A stretch of DNA of 64,000 nt from Conexibacter sp036009645 (GTDB lineage: Bacteria; Actinomycetota; Thermoleophilia; Solirubrobacterales; Solirubrobacteraceae), in contig DASYLH010000056.1 in assembly GCA_036009645.1 (NCBI GenBank), forward strand, positions 1 to 64,000, in the 5' to 3' direction. The notes under the pieces are model-generated. The model had not been told where the DNA came from. It made no database searches and saw only the letters and a list, made by a program, of their open reading frames with translations. The translations under genes were made by a program, and so were the position numbers. Below, one piece after another: positions 44,304 through 52,915 of this stretch (its first letter is position 1; every line of letters begins with the position of its first letter).

Positions 44304-44897
44304 CTATATTAGCGTCACCGTGACCCTTGCTCCTCCGGCTTCGGCGATGCTGGTCGTGTTCCCTTCGAGCATGGCGGTGATAGCGCCGCCGCACCTTATG
44401 GTTCCACCCGCCGTGGCCGAGACCGTCACCCCTCTTTCAAGGTTGAACGAGATAAGGCCGGGGGTTTCGGCGGTTGCTCTGACTAGGCATTCGACGCCGA
44501 ACACCGGTTCCGCAGCCCTGAACGACAGGCCGACGACCCTCGCCTGGATTGACGCTATTGCCGGTAGCGTCCCGGTAAAGCTGGAGTAGCGAACATGCCA
44601 AGGAAGCGTTTCCCTTAGAACGGTTGCCCCTCCCCTCGCGCATCTGTTGATGTTCGCCGCGGTGATCAATCCCGTTAGCAGTAGAGGCGTCTTCGTAATC
44701 GTTCTTGAATGGAAGGTCCCGTTGACTATGACTTCGCATTCGACCGTCCCGAGCCCGCCCCTGAAGCTGATCCTCGCCCAGGTTGAGTTCACTGTGTTCG
44801 CTGAGGCCGACAGCCTTCCCGCCGACGCCACCCCCACCAGCGCGGCCAGCAACGCAGCCGCCCCGACAACAGCCAAGATCGTCTTTCCAAACCGCAC
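44304..44897 (-). CDS. Secreted four-cysteine protein, cluster B copy 5
   Basis: 197 residues from the family GTG at 44897 after 'GGGAGG'; the frame is open upstream to 44969 but that part is leader. Signal peptide to 'VASAG', cysteines in 'VECEV', 'NRCARG', 'GVECLVR', 'TIRCGGA', motif 'LPWHVRY', end 'VTVTLI'. Closest to the frameshifted B2 ('RFGKTILAVVG'), and the best reference for its missing bases. First copy of cluster B, next to the sugar transporter operon. Confidence 0.9.
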   Translation of the reverse strand: MRFGKTILAVVGAAALLAALVGVASAGRLSASANTVNSTWARISFRGGLGTVECEVIVNGTFHSRTITKTPLLLTGLITAANINRCARGGATVLRETLPWHVRYSSFTGTLPAIASIQARVVGLSFRAAEPVFGVECLVRATAETPGLISFNLERGVTVSATAGGTIRCGGAITAMLEGNTTSIAEAGGARVTVTLI

Positions 44898-45104
44898 GGC
44901 ATCCTCCCAAGTCCAGGGTTGCATGTCCGCCCCTGCGACCCCCATCTCGTGCGGGAGGAGCTCAGTCAAATTGAGTACGCGCCCAGCGGGTGCCTAAGCG
45001 AGCTCGCCTGACCCAAGATGACTGCCGGCACACGCGCAGCCGAACGGAGAACCTCCGCGATTTGCAGGAACGCTGCCTTAAAACCCCCCGGCGCCGCCCA
45101 GTCT

Positions 45105-45122
45105 ACCAACTTACCGGTCGGT
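45105..45122 (-). promoter_or_regulatory. Inverted repeat ACCNAC-N6-GTNGGT, copy B5
   Basis: ACCGACCGGTAAGTTGGT on the minus strand, 208 bp ahead of the B5 start and 12 bp past the end of the sugar permease gene. A -10-like element (CGTACT) is at 44975-44980. Confidence 0.6.
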
Positions 45123-45133
45123 TAGCAAAAGCG

Positions 45134-46375
45134 CTATACGCGCCCGGAGCGCATCCGCCGCTGCCGCGCGGCGGCGTCAACGACGACCGCAGCAAGCAGC
45201 ACACCGCCTGTGACCATGTACTTCGTCGAGGACGGAAGGGCGAGCAGGTCCATGCCGTTCGAGATCGAGCCGATCACGAGGCCGCCGAGCAGCGCCGACC
45301 AGACGGTGCCGCGGCCGCCGAACAGGGAGGTGCCGGCGATGACGGGGCCGGCGATCGCGAGCAGCAGCAGGTCGCTGCCGCCGGAGGACTGGTTGACGGC
45401 GAGCAAGCGCGAGGCGAACAGGATGCCGCCGCAGCCGGCGAGCGCGCTGCCGAGCACGAACACCATCACGCGCACGCGGGTGACATGGATGCCGGCGCGG
45501 CGCGCGGCCTCCTCGTTGCCGCCGACGGCGAGGATGTGGCGGCCGAAGCGCGTGCGCCGCACGATGTAGTCGAAGATCACGACGAAGCCGATCAGGATCA
45601 CGAGCGCGAGCGGGAGGCCGCGGTCTTGGTCGAGCACGGCGACGACGCCGAAGGAGACGATCGCGACCGCCGCCACGCGGATCGCGACGACCAGCGGCGT
45701 CGCCGCCACGAGCCCGGCCGCGAGCCGGCGACGGCGCGCGTCCAGTGAAGACACGGCGAACAGCGCGACGACGACCGCGGCGATGATGTAGGCGGTCGCG
45801 CCGGTGAAGAACGTGCCGGCGAGGTCGACGATCGCCGGCGTCGTGATGTTGATGGTGCCGGTCGAACCGAGCACCCACAGCAGCGCGCCCTGCCAGCCGA
45901 TCAGGCCCGCGAGCGTGACGACGAACGAGGGGATCCCAAAGCGCGTCACGATCGATCCCTGGAACAGGCCGATCGCAGCGCCGGTCCCGATGCCGGCGAG
46001 GATGCCCGGCACCGCCGGCCAGCCGTGCTGCTCGCACAGCACCGCCATCACCGCGGCGCACAGACCGGAGACGATCGCGACCGACAGGTCGATCTCACCG
46101 AGCAGCAGCACGAGCACGACGCCGATCGAGATCATCCCCGTCGCCGCGATCTGCAACGACAGGTTCACGAGGTTCGTCGCGGTCAGGAAGCGGTCGTTCG
46201 CGACCGTGAAAATCGTCCAGATGACGACGAGGCCGAGCAGCACGCGCATCGAGCCGAGCTCGCCCTGCGCGACGCGGTTGAAGAGTGCGAAGCGGCCGCC
46301 CTCCTCCGGGTCGGGAGCCGCGGCGGCCGCCGCGGGCGGAGTCGGCTCGGATGGTGTCGCCGCTGCAGTGCTCAT
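45134..46375 (-). CDS. Sugar ABC transporter permease, xylose/ribose type (XylH/RbsC-like)
   Basis: 413 residues with about ten to twelve membrane helices after an Ala/Pro-rich cytoplasmic N-terminus. 'GEIDLSVAIVSGLCAAVMA' is the hallmark of the RbsC/XylH/AraH family, and 'VVIFDYIVRRTRFGRHILAVGGNEEAARRAGI' is the coupling loop to the ATPase. Its ATG overlaps the ATPase stop by 4 bp. It imports a monosaccharide with the two genes upstream. Confidence 0.93.
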   Translation of the reverse strand: MSTAAATPSEPTPPAAAAAAPDPEEGGRFALFNRVAQGELGSMRVLLGLVVIWTIFTVANDRFLTATNLVNLSLQIAATGMISIGVVLVLLLGEIDLSVAIVSGLCAAVMAVLCEQHGWPAVPGILAGIGTGAAIGLFQGSIVTRFGIPSFVVTLAGLIGWQGALLWVLGSTGTINITTPAIVDLAGTFFTGATAYIIAAVVVALFAVSSLDARRRRLAAGLVAATPLVVAIRVAAVAIVSFGVVAVLDQDRGLPLALVILIGFVVIFDYIVRRTRFGRHILAVGGNEEAARRAGIHVTRVRVMVFVLGSALAGCGGILFASRLLAVNQSSGGSDLLLLAIAGPVIAGTSLFGGRGTVWSALLGGLVIGSISNGMDLLALPSSTKYMVTGGVLLAAVVVDAAARQRRMRSGRV

Positions 46376-47193
46376 CGTGTCGCCTCCCCGGTCGCCTGCT
46401 CGCCGCCTCCGTTGCGCCCGAACTCAGCGCCGGTGATCGCGCCGACGATCTCCTCCTGTGACGTTTCCCCTACCTCGTACACACCCGCCTTGCGGCCGAG
46501 CCGCAGCACGAAGATGCGATCGACGACGTCGAACACGTTCGCGAGGTTGTGCGAGATGACGACGACGCCGAGGCCCTGCTCGCGCAGCCGTCTGATCAGC
46601 TGGAGCACCTGCGCGGTCTGCGCGACGCCGAGCGCCGCGGTCGGCTCGTCGAGCAGCACGACCTTCGCCTCGCCGATCAGCGAGCGAGCGATCGCGACCG
46701 ACTGGCGCTGCCCACCCGACAGCGTGCCGACCTCCTGCCGGACGCTCGGGAGTCTCACGGTGAGCGTCTCCAGCAGCTCGGCCGCCTGCTTCTCCATCGA
46801 GGCCTCGTCGAGCCCCCGCAGCACACCCCCCACGCCGCCGGAGATCTCCTCGCGGCCGACGAACAGGTTGGCGACGACGTCGAGGTTGTCGCACAGCGCG
46901 AGGTCCTGATAGACGGTCGCGACGCCGAGCGCCGTCGGGTCGCTCGGGCTGGTGACGCGCTGCGCAACCCCCTCCCAGCGGTACTCGCCCTCGTCGGCGA
47001 GGTAGATGCCCGACATGACCTTCACGAGCGTCGACTTGCCGGCGCCGTTGTCGCCGACGAGGCCGACGACCTCGCCGGCGCGCACGTCGAAATCCACGCC
47101 GCCGAGCGCCTGCACGGCGCCGAAGCGCTTGGTGACGCCGTGCAGCGCGAGCAGCGGCTCGCCGCCGTTCGCGCTGCTCGTCGTCGCGTTCAT
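46372..47193 (-). CDS. Sugar ABC transporter ATPase (single-domain, XylG/RbsA-like)
   Basis: 273 residues: Walker A 'GDNGAGKSTLVKVM', signature 'LSGGQRQSVAIARSL', Walker B 'VVLLDEPTAALG', H-loop 'VVISHNLANV'. RbsA/XylG proteins usually hold two ATPase domains (~500 residues); here only one exists, a form common in actinobacteria that presumably works as a homodimer. Order binding protein, ATPase, permease on the minus strand with 4-19 bp gaps, clearly one operon. Confidence 0.93.
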   Translation of the reverse strand: MNATTSSANGGEPLLALHGVTKRFGAVQALGGVDFDVRAGEVVGLVGDNGAGKSTLVKVMSGIYLADEGEYRWEGVAQRVTSPSDPTALGVATVYQDLALCDNLDVVANLFVGREEISGGVGGVLRGLDEASMEKQAAELLETLTVRLPSVRQEVGTLSGGQRQSVAIARSLIGEAKVVLLDEPTAALGVAQTAQVLQLIRRLREQGLGVVVISHNLANVFDVVDRIFVLRLGRKAGVYEVGETSQEEIVGAITGAEFGRNGGGEQATGEATR

Positions 47194-47212
47194 GCCGAGC
47201 GTCCCATGCGTC

Positions 47213-48346
47213 CTAGGACCCCTGCGTGAGTCCGATTCTTCTGCACGCCGACGCGTACGCCGAGGTGCAGATCTGGGGGATCGTGTAGAGGCCGTCTCTC
47301 ACGACCGTGTCTCTGATGTTGTCCTGCGTCACCGCGACCGGCGTGAGGATCACGCTTGACACGCTCTTCTGACCGTTGTCGATCTGTCTGTTGACGAGGT
47401 CGCTGTTCATGTCGCCTCTCAGCACCGCGACCGCGAGCTGGGCGGCCTGCGACGCCTCCGGCGTGTACGCCTTGAACACCGTCATGTACTGGTCGCCGAC
47501 GACGATCCGCTGGATCCCTGCGAGCTCCGCGTCCTGGCCGGTCGTCGGCCGCGTCGCGGGGTCGATCCCGTTCGATCTCATCGAGGCGATCGCGCCGCCC
47601 GCGGTGCCGTCGTTGGCGGCATAGACGCCGACGAAGCCGTCTCTGCCGAGCGCCGACGTCGCCTGGTCCATCTCCGTCTGGGCTCTGTCCGGGCTCCAGT
47701 CGGGCGTGTCGTACTCCTTCGCGACTCTGTAGTCGCTGGAGTCGAACACGCTGTGCGCGCCGGCCTTGAACTGCGCGGCGTTCGAGTCGGTCGGGGCGCC
47801 GTTGATCATCACGAGCGAACCTCTGGCACCATCGCTTCTGAGCTTGTCGACGAGCGATGTCGCCTGCAGCTCACCGACCTGTCTGTTGTCGAACGAGATG
47901 TAGTAATCGACGTCAGCGTTTTCGATCAGCCGGTCGTAGGAGACCACGCCGATGTCGGACTGCTTCGCGCGCGTGACGATCGAGGCGGCCGCCTTGGCGT
48001 CGACCGGATCGAGCACGAGCACCTTCGCTCCATTGGTGATCGCCGCCTCGGCCTGCGACTGCTGCTTGGCGGCGTCCTGCTCGGCGTTCGAATAGATCAG
48101 CTTGCAGTTCGGGCAATATCTTCTGAGCGCTCTCGTGAACAGCGGACGGTCCTCCGCCTCGTAGCGCGCCGTCTTGTTCTCCGGCAGCAGCAGCGCGACC
48201 GTTCCGCTCGCGCCGCCCGAGCTGCCGCTGGTGGCGCTCGTCGTGTTGTTGTCGTCGCCGCCCCCGCCGCACGCGGCGAGGCCTCCGATGCTCAGCGCCG
48301 CCGCGGCGGCCACCGCGAGCGCGCGTCGAGTCGATCTGGTGTGCAT
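47213..48346 (-). CDS. Sugar-binding lipoprotein (XylF/RbsB-like)
   Basis: 377 residues. Lipobox 'GGLAAC' at about 21-26, then a Gly/Asn/Thr-rich linker and a type I periplasmic-binding fold ('VALLLPENKTARYEAEDRPLF', 'ANDGTAGGAIASMRSNGI', 'TGQDAELAGIQRIVVGDQYMTVFK', the xylose-binding pattern). It delivers a sugar, perhaps xylose, to the permease. 'GAGGAGG' precedes the ATG by 5 bp. Arginines are largely AGA in this gene, unlike its two operon partners. Confidence 0.92.
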   Translation of the reverse strand: MHTRSTRRALAVAAAAALSIGGLAACGGGGDDNNTTSATSGSSGGASGTVALLLPENKTARYEAEDRPLFTRALRRYCPNCKLIYSNAEQDAAKQQSQAEAAITNGAKVLVLDPVDAKAAASIVTRAKQSDIGVVSYDRLIENADVDYYISFDNRQVGELQATSLVDKLRSDGARGSLVMINGAPTDSNAAQFKAGAHSVFDSSDYRVAKEYDTPDWSPDRAQTEMDQATSALGRDGFVGVYAANDGTAGGAIASMRSNGIDPATRPTTGQDAELAGIQRIVVGDQYMTVFKAYTPEASQAAQLAVAVLRGDMNSDLVNRQIDNGQKSVSSVILTPVAVTQDNIRDTVVRDGLYTIPQICTSAYASACRRIGLTQGS

Positions 48347-48356
48347 GCGCTCCTCC

Positions 48357-48387
48357 TCGAAGCAGGGTGTACCCCGTCTTCGAGGAC
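48357..48387 (-). promoter_or_regulatory. Hairpin overlapping the ribosome-binding site of the sugar-binding protein
   Basis: CCTCGAAG-N15-CTTCGAGG, perfect 8-base arms. In the mRNA the 3' arm runs directly into GAGGAGG, the ribosome-binding site. It also contains 'GGTGTACC', a small palindrome. Possible translational control or operator. Confidence 0.5.
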
Positions 48388-48424
48388 ATCTCCCGTCGGG
48401 CGGCTCGCGAAACGCGGCGGTCTC

Positions 48425-48739
48425 TCAAGCGGACGCAGATTCGTCCGGATCGCGCTCCTGCTCCGGATCGAGCTCGGCGACGCCGTCGGTGACGGTGCGC
48501 ACAGGCGGCAGCTGCGCGGCGACGAGGTCGCGGCGGGAGCGGACGGCGCCGGCCGCCTCGCCGATCACGGTGCGCTCGACGGCTGACATCTCGGCCCAGC
48601 GCTCACGCAGTGCGGCAAGGGCATCGTCGGCGCGATCGAGCGCGTCGCGCGCCGCGCCGGGGGCGCCGTCCTCGAGCGCCGCCTCGGCGGCGGACACCTC
48701 CACGCCGGCGTCCGCGGCGAGCTTCAACAACGCGTCCAT
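48425..48739 (-). CDS. Small helical protein of unknown function
   Basis: 104 residues, Ala/Asp/Glu/Arg-rich and predicted mostly helical ('EAALEDGAPGAARDALDRADDALAALRERW'). No signal peptide or membrane segment. Acidic tail. No family recognised; the coding bias and an ATG with purines upstream support it. Between the sugar operon and the sulfotransferase gene on the same strand. Confidence 0.6.
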   Translation of the reverse strand: MDALLKLAADAGVEVSAAEAALEDGAPGAARDALDRADDALAALRERWAEMSAVERTVIGEAAGAVRSRRDLVAAQLPPVRTVTDGVAELDPEQERDPDESASA

Positions 48740-48795
48740 CGCAAGCCCAGGCTACGCGACGCGGCGGCGGGTGCGGCCGCGTCGCGCGTGGTCTA

Positions 48796-49458
48796 CTACG
48801 CGAGCGCGGGCAGCCCGAACTCGGTGCGGAACTCGTTCGTGTCGTGCAGGCGCGGGAACGGCTCGTCGGGCAGGTCGACGCCGAGCATTGCGGCGAGCGA
48901 CTCCCAGCCGTCGACACCGAGCTCCCAGACCGTGAGGCGATCGGGCGAGATCGTCGCCTTGATCTCCTCGATGCGCGCGTCGTACATCGCGCGGACCCAC
49001 TCGCGATCCTGGAATCTGCCCTGGAAGTCGCCCTGCCAGATCAGTCTCTCGATCACGCCCCACAGCGCGGGGTGCGGCTGCGGGCGGTTCGCGTCCGGGA
49101 CCATCTCACCCGACTGCGCGGCCAGCTTGACCGCGAGAATCGTGTTCTCGACGCTGGCGTACCAGCCGTCGAAGTCGCGGACGTTGAGCAGCACCGGAGC
49201 GTCGGGGAAGGCATCGCAGATCTCGCGCCACTTCGCCGCCGCCGGCCAGTCGACGGTCGCCTCCCAGCCGTCGAAGACCTCCGCCCAGTCGACCGGCTCG
49301 CCGTCGCCGATCTGCACCCAGTATGGGAGATCGCGATCCTTTCTCTCGCCCATGATCAGGTCGATCATGTGGAAGCACGGCCCCGCGCCGAGCTGCTCCA
49401 GCGCCGCCTTGAGCGACATGGTCCCTGTGCGGCCGAAGCCGACGCCGATCACCTTCAC
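48796..49458 (-). CDS. Sulfotransferase-family protein (Sulfotransfer_4 type)
   Basis: 220 residues. 5'-PAPS loop 'VIGVGFGRTGTMSLKAALEQLG' at the N-terminus, 'HMIDLIMGERKD', 'PVLLNVRDFDGWYASV' (second PAPS region) and 'YDARIEEIKA' follow the short bacterial/fungal Sulfotransfer_4 family. It would move sulfate from PAPS to a small molecule. Divergent from a P450 gene (58 bp between starts), so they may act on the same metabolite. Confidence 0.9.
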   Translation of the reverse strand: MKVIGVGFGRTGTMSLKAALEQLGAGPCFHMIDLIMGERKDRDLPYWVQIGDGEPVDWAEVFDGWEATVDWPAAAKWREICDAFPDAPVLLNVRDFDGWYASVENTILAVKLAAQSGEMVPDANRPQPHPALWGVIERLIWQGDFQGRFQDREWVRAMYDARIEEIKATISPDRLTVWELGVDGWESLAAMLGVDLPDEPFPRLHDTNEFRTEFGLPALA

Positions 49459-49516
49459 GTTGGACCTCCTTTTGGAGCTGGACGTGCGCGCCGGACCCTA
49501 GCGGTAGGCTGGCCGA

Positions 49517-50773
49517 ATGGCCAGTGATCCGGTCCCGCCCACCCCGGCGACGCTCGTCGGCGACCTCTACCTGCCGGCGTTCGACTACACCGACGCCGAT
49601 CTCCACGGGCCGCGCTTCCACGCGACCATGCAGGATCTGCGCGCCCAGGGCTGGCTGGCGGCGACGCCGCTCGGCTACGTCGTGCTCGAGCGCGAAGCGG
49701 CCGGCTTCTTCCTGCGCTCGCGCTCGGCCGAGTTCCCGGGCATGAAGATCGCGGAGATCTTCGGGATCGATGACGGGCCGCTGTACGAGGAGATGCGGCG
49801 CAACATCCTGCACATCAACGGCGCGGACCATGCGCGCCTGCGCGGGCTCGTAAACCCGTCGTTCACGCCGCGCGCGGCGGAGCGCTGGCGGCCGGCGATG
49901 CGCGGGTTCATGGGGGAGCTGCTCGACGGGGTGCTCGCGCAGCCAGGCGGCGCCGTTGACTTCGTCAGCGCGGTCGCGAAGCCGTACCCGTCCTTGGTGA
50001 TCGCGACCGTGCTGGGCGCCCCGCTCGCCGACGCGCCGCGGCTGCACGAGTGGTCGAACTGGGTGCAGCGCCAGTTCGACGCGTCGACGCTGATGGCCGA
50101 GCGGCCGCGCATCGAGCGCAACGTCGTCGAGCTGTACGACTACCTCGACGAGCTCCTCGCGACGCGACGCGACGACCCCGGCGACGACCTCATCTCCCAG
50201 CTGCTCGCGGCACGCGCCGAGGATGGCGACCGCCTCTCCGACGTGGAGCTCGTGAACCTCGTGCTCGACGTGCTGATCGGCGGGATCGACACGACGCAGA
50301 GCCAGCTCGCACATGCACTGCGGCTGCTGGCTGAGCATCCCGAGCAGTGGGCGTGGCTGCGCGAGGACCCGGCGGCGCGCGCGCCGGCCGCAGTCGAGGA
50401 GGCGCTGCGCTTCGAGCCGATCACGCCGTTCACCGCGCGCATCCTGACCGAGGACGTCGAGTACCGGGACGTGCTGCTGCCGCGCGACACGGTCCTGCTG
50501 ATCTGCGCCCACAGCGCGAACCGCGAGCTGCCGGACGGCGACGCGTTCGACATCGCCGCGCCGCGCGACGCAGGCAGACCGCTCACGTTCGGCGCCGGCA
50601 TCCACTACTGCCTCGGCGCAAACCTCGCGAGAGCGGAGCTGCAGGAGGGCCTGCGCCTGATCGCCGAGCGCGTCGAGACGCTCGCGCTCGACGGCGAGCC
50701 CGTATTCGAGGGTGTGCAGGGCGTCTATGGCCTGCGCGAACTGCCTCTGCGACTCACTTCTGTAACTCCGTGA
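49517..50773 (+). CDS. Cytochrome P450
   Basis: 418 residues, usual bacterial class I size. I-helix 'LIGGIDTTQSQLAH' (oxygen-binding, A/G-G-x-D/E-T-T), E-x-x-R in 'VEEALRFEP', heme loop 'TFGAGIHYCLGANLAR' with the thiolate cysteine. It hydroxylates an unknown substrate using electrons from a separate ferredoxin system, none of which is next to it. The divergent sulfotransferase may decorate the product. Confidence 0.95.
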   Translation: MASDPVPPTPATLVGDLYLPAFDYTDADLHGPRFHATMQDLRAQGWLAATPLGYVVLEREAAGFFLRSRSAEFPGMKIAEIFGIDDGPLYEEMRRNILHINGADHARLRGLVNPSFTPRAAERWRPAMRGFMGELLDGVLAQPGGAVDFVSAVAKPYPSLVIATVLGAPLADAPRLHEWSNWVQRQFDASTLMAERPRIERNVVELYDYLDELLATRRDDPGDDLISQLLAARAEDGDRLSDVELVNLVLDVLIGGIDTTQSQLAHALRLLAEHPEQWAWLREDPAARAPAAVEEALRFEPITPFTARILTEDVEYRDVLLPRDTVLLICAHSANRELPDGDAFDIAAPRDAGRPLTFGAGIHYCLGANLARAELQEGLRLIAERVETLALDGEPVFEGVQGVYGLRELPLRLTSVTP

Positions 50774-51266
50774 GGTGAGTCAAGCCGAGTTGGCCGGACG
50801 CCGCTCGCGTGAATTGCTAGTGTCGCTCAACTAGTTGTTGGGCGTTCAAGAAACCGTTTCCATGATGAGGTGGACGGTTCAAGAACGGGGAGGTTCGAGA
50901 TTCGCCGAATGCGCTCGCTACCGCACCACTTCACTGCGGAGGCAGCGCGCGAAACGCTCGTACAAGGCTGGCGCCGCCACGTTCCCCCGATGACGGCGGC
51001 GACCATCTCGGCTCAATTGCGACCGAGCCGAGAGAACGGTGGGCGAGAGGGTTTGCCCTAGCGCTCCGGTGCCGTCCCCCCTCGGAGCACCGGAGATCGA
51101 AGCGTGCAGGGATGCGGGCACGGATGCCCACGGAACGCGCATGAGGCGTGCGCTCGCGGGTGTGCCGACCCCGTGCAGGATTGGCGCCCTCTCGCCCGCT
51201 CCGTTCCTGCGGCGCGCCAGCGTCGAGTCCGCGGCGACAATCGCCGCGCCGAGCGAAAGGACGCTC
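50774..51266 (+). other. 493-bp region with no clear gene
   Basis: Contains a CAACTAGTTG palindrome at 50828-50837 and an inverted repeat CTCCGGTGC/GCACCGGAG at 51062-51093. A frame continuous with the next gene is open back to 51039 but looks non-coding (low-complexity, no good start). It may be a long leader of that gene. Confidence 0.45.
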
Positions 51267-51899
51267 ATGCAGACGCAAGCGGTTGAAGCGACCAATGGCA
51301 ACGCCGGGCGAAGTAACGCCCCGCAGCGCCTCCGCGGCGAGAACCTGGGATGGCACTCGCACACCTTCAGCGACGGGACGCGCTCGATCGCGCCCGCCGC
51401 GCCGCTCGACGCGAGAACGGTCCGGCGACTGCGCAGCCGGCTGCGCCAGCTGCGCGAGCGCGGCTGCGACCGTCTGATCGTCGATCTGAGCGCAGCGGTC
51501 GACTCCAGCGACGAGGCCACGAGGCTGCTCGCGGAGATCCTCCAGGTCGAGATGCCCAGGTGCGAGGTCGTCGCGGTCATTCCGCGCGACTGTTCGCTCG
51601 ACGCGAACCTCCCCGCCCGGGTCGCGGCCGCGTGGTCGTTGAGCGATGCGCGCATGCTGCTCGCCACGCACCCGAGGCGCGCCGGGCGCAAGAAGTCCGG
51701 TCCGGGCAGCACGATCTCGGCCGACGACCGCCACGTGCTCGCGGTCCGTCAAGTGCTGCGGTGGGCGGCGCAGACCGCCGGAGCGGGCGACTTCGAGAAC
51801 GCGCTGCGTGCACTGACGACGATCGAGCGCGTCGAGGGGCAGTTGCCCCTCGACTGGCAGGAGCGCCGCGAGGCCTGGCTCGCCGCAAGCCAGGCATAG
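51267..51899 (+). CDS. Protein with a possible STAS-like domain
   Basis: 210 residues from ATG 51267 after 'GAAAGGA'. A central ~75-residue segment 'LRQLRERGCDRLIVDLSAAVDSSDEATRLLAEIL' followed by 'EVVAVIPRD' has the strand-helix order of STAS/anti-sigma-antagonist domains, but the phosphoacceptor Ser region is not convincing. The C-terminal ~60 residues contain 'LTTIERVEGQLPLDWQERREAWLA', helical. A partner-switch role is a guess. Confidence 0.6.
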   Translation: MQTQAVEATNGNAGRSNAPQRLRGENLGWHSHTFSDGTRSIAPAAPLDARTVRRLRSRLRQLRERGCDRLIVDLSAAVDSSDEATRLLAEILQVEMPRCEVVAVIPRDCSLDANLPARVAAAWSLSDARMLLATHPRRAGRKKSGPGSTISADDRHVLAVRQVLRWAAQTAGAGDFENALRALTTIERVEGQLPLDWQERREAWLAASQA

Positions 51900-51989
51900 G
51901 CTCACGGCCGAGCCTTCACGGAGGCGCTGCTCACGCTCGGGCATTGACCGGCACTAGCCGGCGGCGAGCGCAGTAACGTGCCGCGCTCG

Positions 51990-52418
51990 ATGCGCCTCTC
52001 GCACGTCCACGTCACCCACGACTTCCGCGCGCCGGTCGAGCGCGTCTTCGCGTACCTCGCGGAGCACGAGAACCTGGCAACCCTGTTCGGCACGCGGATC
52101 GAGCGCGTGCGCGACGGCGAGACGGAGCGCAACGGCGTCGGCTCGTGCCGGCGGCTGAGCTTCTACGGGCTGCTGCCGTTCGAGGAGACGGTGACGGAGC
52201 TGGTTCCCGACGAGCGGATCATCTACCGCATTACGAAGGGCAGCCCGATGCGCGATCACGAGGGCACGATGGCCTTTGCGTCGACAGGCAACGGCGGAAC
52301 GCTGCTCGACTACCGCATCCGCTTCGGCTCGGCCGTTCCCGGCCTCGCCCCTGTAGTCGCACGCGCGCTGCACGGCAATATCGCGCGCGGCCTGCGCAAG
52401 CTCGACCGCGACGTCTGA
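51990..52418 (+). CDS. SRPBCC-family lipid/ligand-binding protein
   Basis: 142 residues from ATG 51990 (a GTG at 51978 is 4 codons earlier). 'HDFRAPVERVFAYLAEHENLATLFG' opening, 'RLSFYGLLPFEETVTELVPDERIIYRITKG' and a long C-terminal helix fit the polyketide-cyclase/dehydrase SRPBCC fold, usually binding a hydrophobic small molecule. Its stop is 1 bp from the convergent XRE regulator stop. Confidence 0.85.
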   Translation: MRLSHVHVTHDFRAPVERVFAYLAEHENLATLFGTRIERVRDGETERNGVGSCRRLSFYGLLPFEETVTELVPDERIIYRITKGSPMRDHEGTMAFASTGNGGTLLDYRIRFGSAVPGLAPVVARALHGNIARGLRKLDRDV

Positions 52419-52419
52419 G

Positions 52420-52665
52420 CTACCGCTCGGCCAGCCGCTCGTCGTACTCGCGGGCGACGTCCGACAACGACACGCCGAGGCCGGCGACGATGCGCAGCAT
52501 CGTGGTCGTGTAGACGTCGCCGGTGCCGCGCTCGAGGCGGCCGACCTGGTTCGGATGCACGCCGGCGGCGAGAGCGACGGCCTCCTGCGAGAGGTCGCGC
52601 TCGCGGCGCATGCGGCGGATCGTGCGCCCGAGCACGAGCAGCTTCTCGTCGGGCGGTCTCAGCAT
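52420..52665 (-). CDS. XRE-family small DNA-binding regulator
   Basis: 81 residues: helix-turn-helix 'LGRTIRRMRRERDLSQEAVALAAGVHPNQVGRLERG' fills the protein, with no ligand domain. Paralogous to the regulator 250 bp upstream ('LSQEALARRAGLHPNQVGRLERGT'). The palindrome at 52690-52705 lies 25 bp ahead of the start and is likely its operator. Confidence 0.88.
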   Translation of the reverse strand: MLRPPDEKLLVLGRTIRRMRRERDLSQEAVALAAGVHPNQVGRLERGTGDVYTTTMLRIVAGLGVSLSDVAREYDERLAER

Positions 52666-52689
52666 GCGTGCGCCAGACTGCCCTACATA

Positions 52690-52705
52690 TCTGGTGTACA
52701 CCAGA
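52690..52705. promoter_or_regulatory. 16-bp perfect palindrome ahead of the XRE gene
   Basis: TCTGGTGTACACCAGA, fully self-complementary. Half-site CTGGT recurs in inverted form at 53171-53180 (TGGTTACCAG) ahead of the second XRE gene. Confidence 0.7.
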
Positions 52706-52868
52706 CCTGAAAGAGGTGAACTTCCACCTCTAACGGTTGGTTTTCTATAGGCTCGGCAGTCACCCCCGGTGTCGAGCCATCCCCGTGCTGGTCCCCCATG
52801 CGTGGGCGCGCTCGATCCTCGGCGGGCGAGTATCGAGGCGCCCCTCCCGAGCGCCCCGATGCGGAGCA

Positions 52869-52910
52869 GGCGGGCGGCCCCCGAGCACCCCTCTCGCGGG
52901 GCCGCCCGCC
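52869..52910. terminator. Strong hairpin after the second XRE gene
   Basis: GGCGGGCGGCCCC and its exact complement, perfect 13-base arms with a 16-base loop, 6 bp past the stop. Confidence 0.75.
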
Positions 52911-52915
52911 AGCGC

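Noticed and set aside
40604..45125. Cluster B as a mobile element
   Set aside because: No transposase, integrase or flanking terminal repeats were seen; tandem duplication explains the layout.
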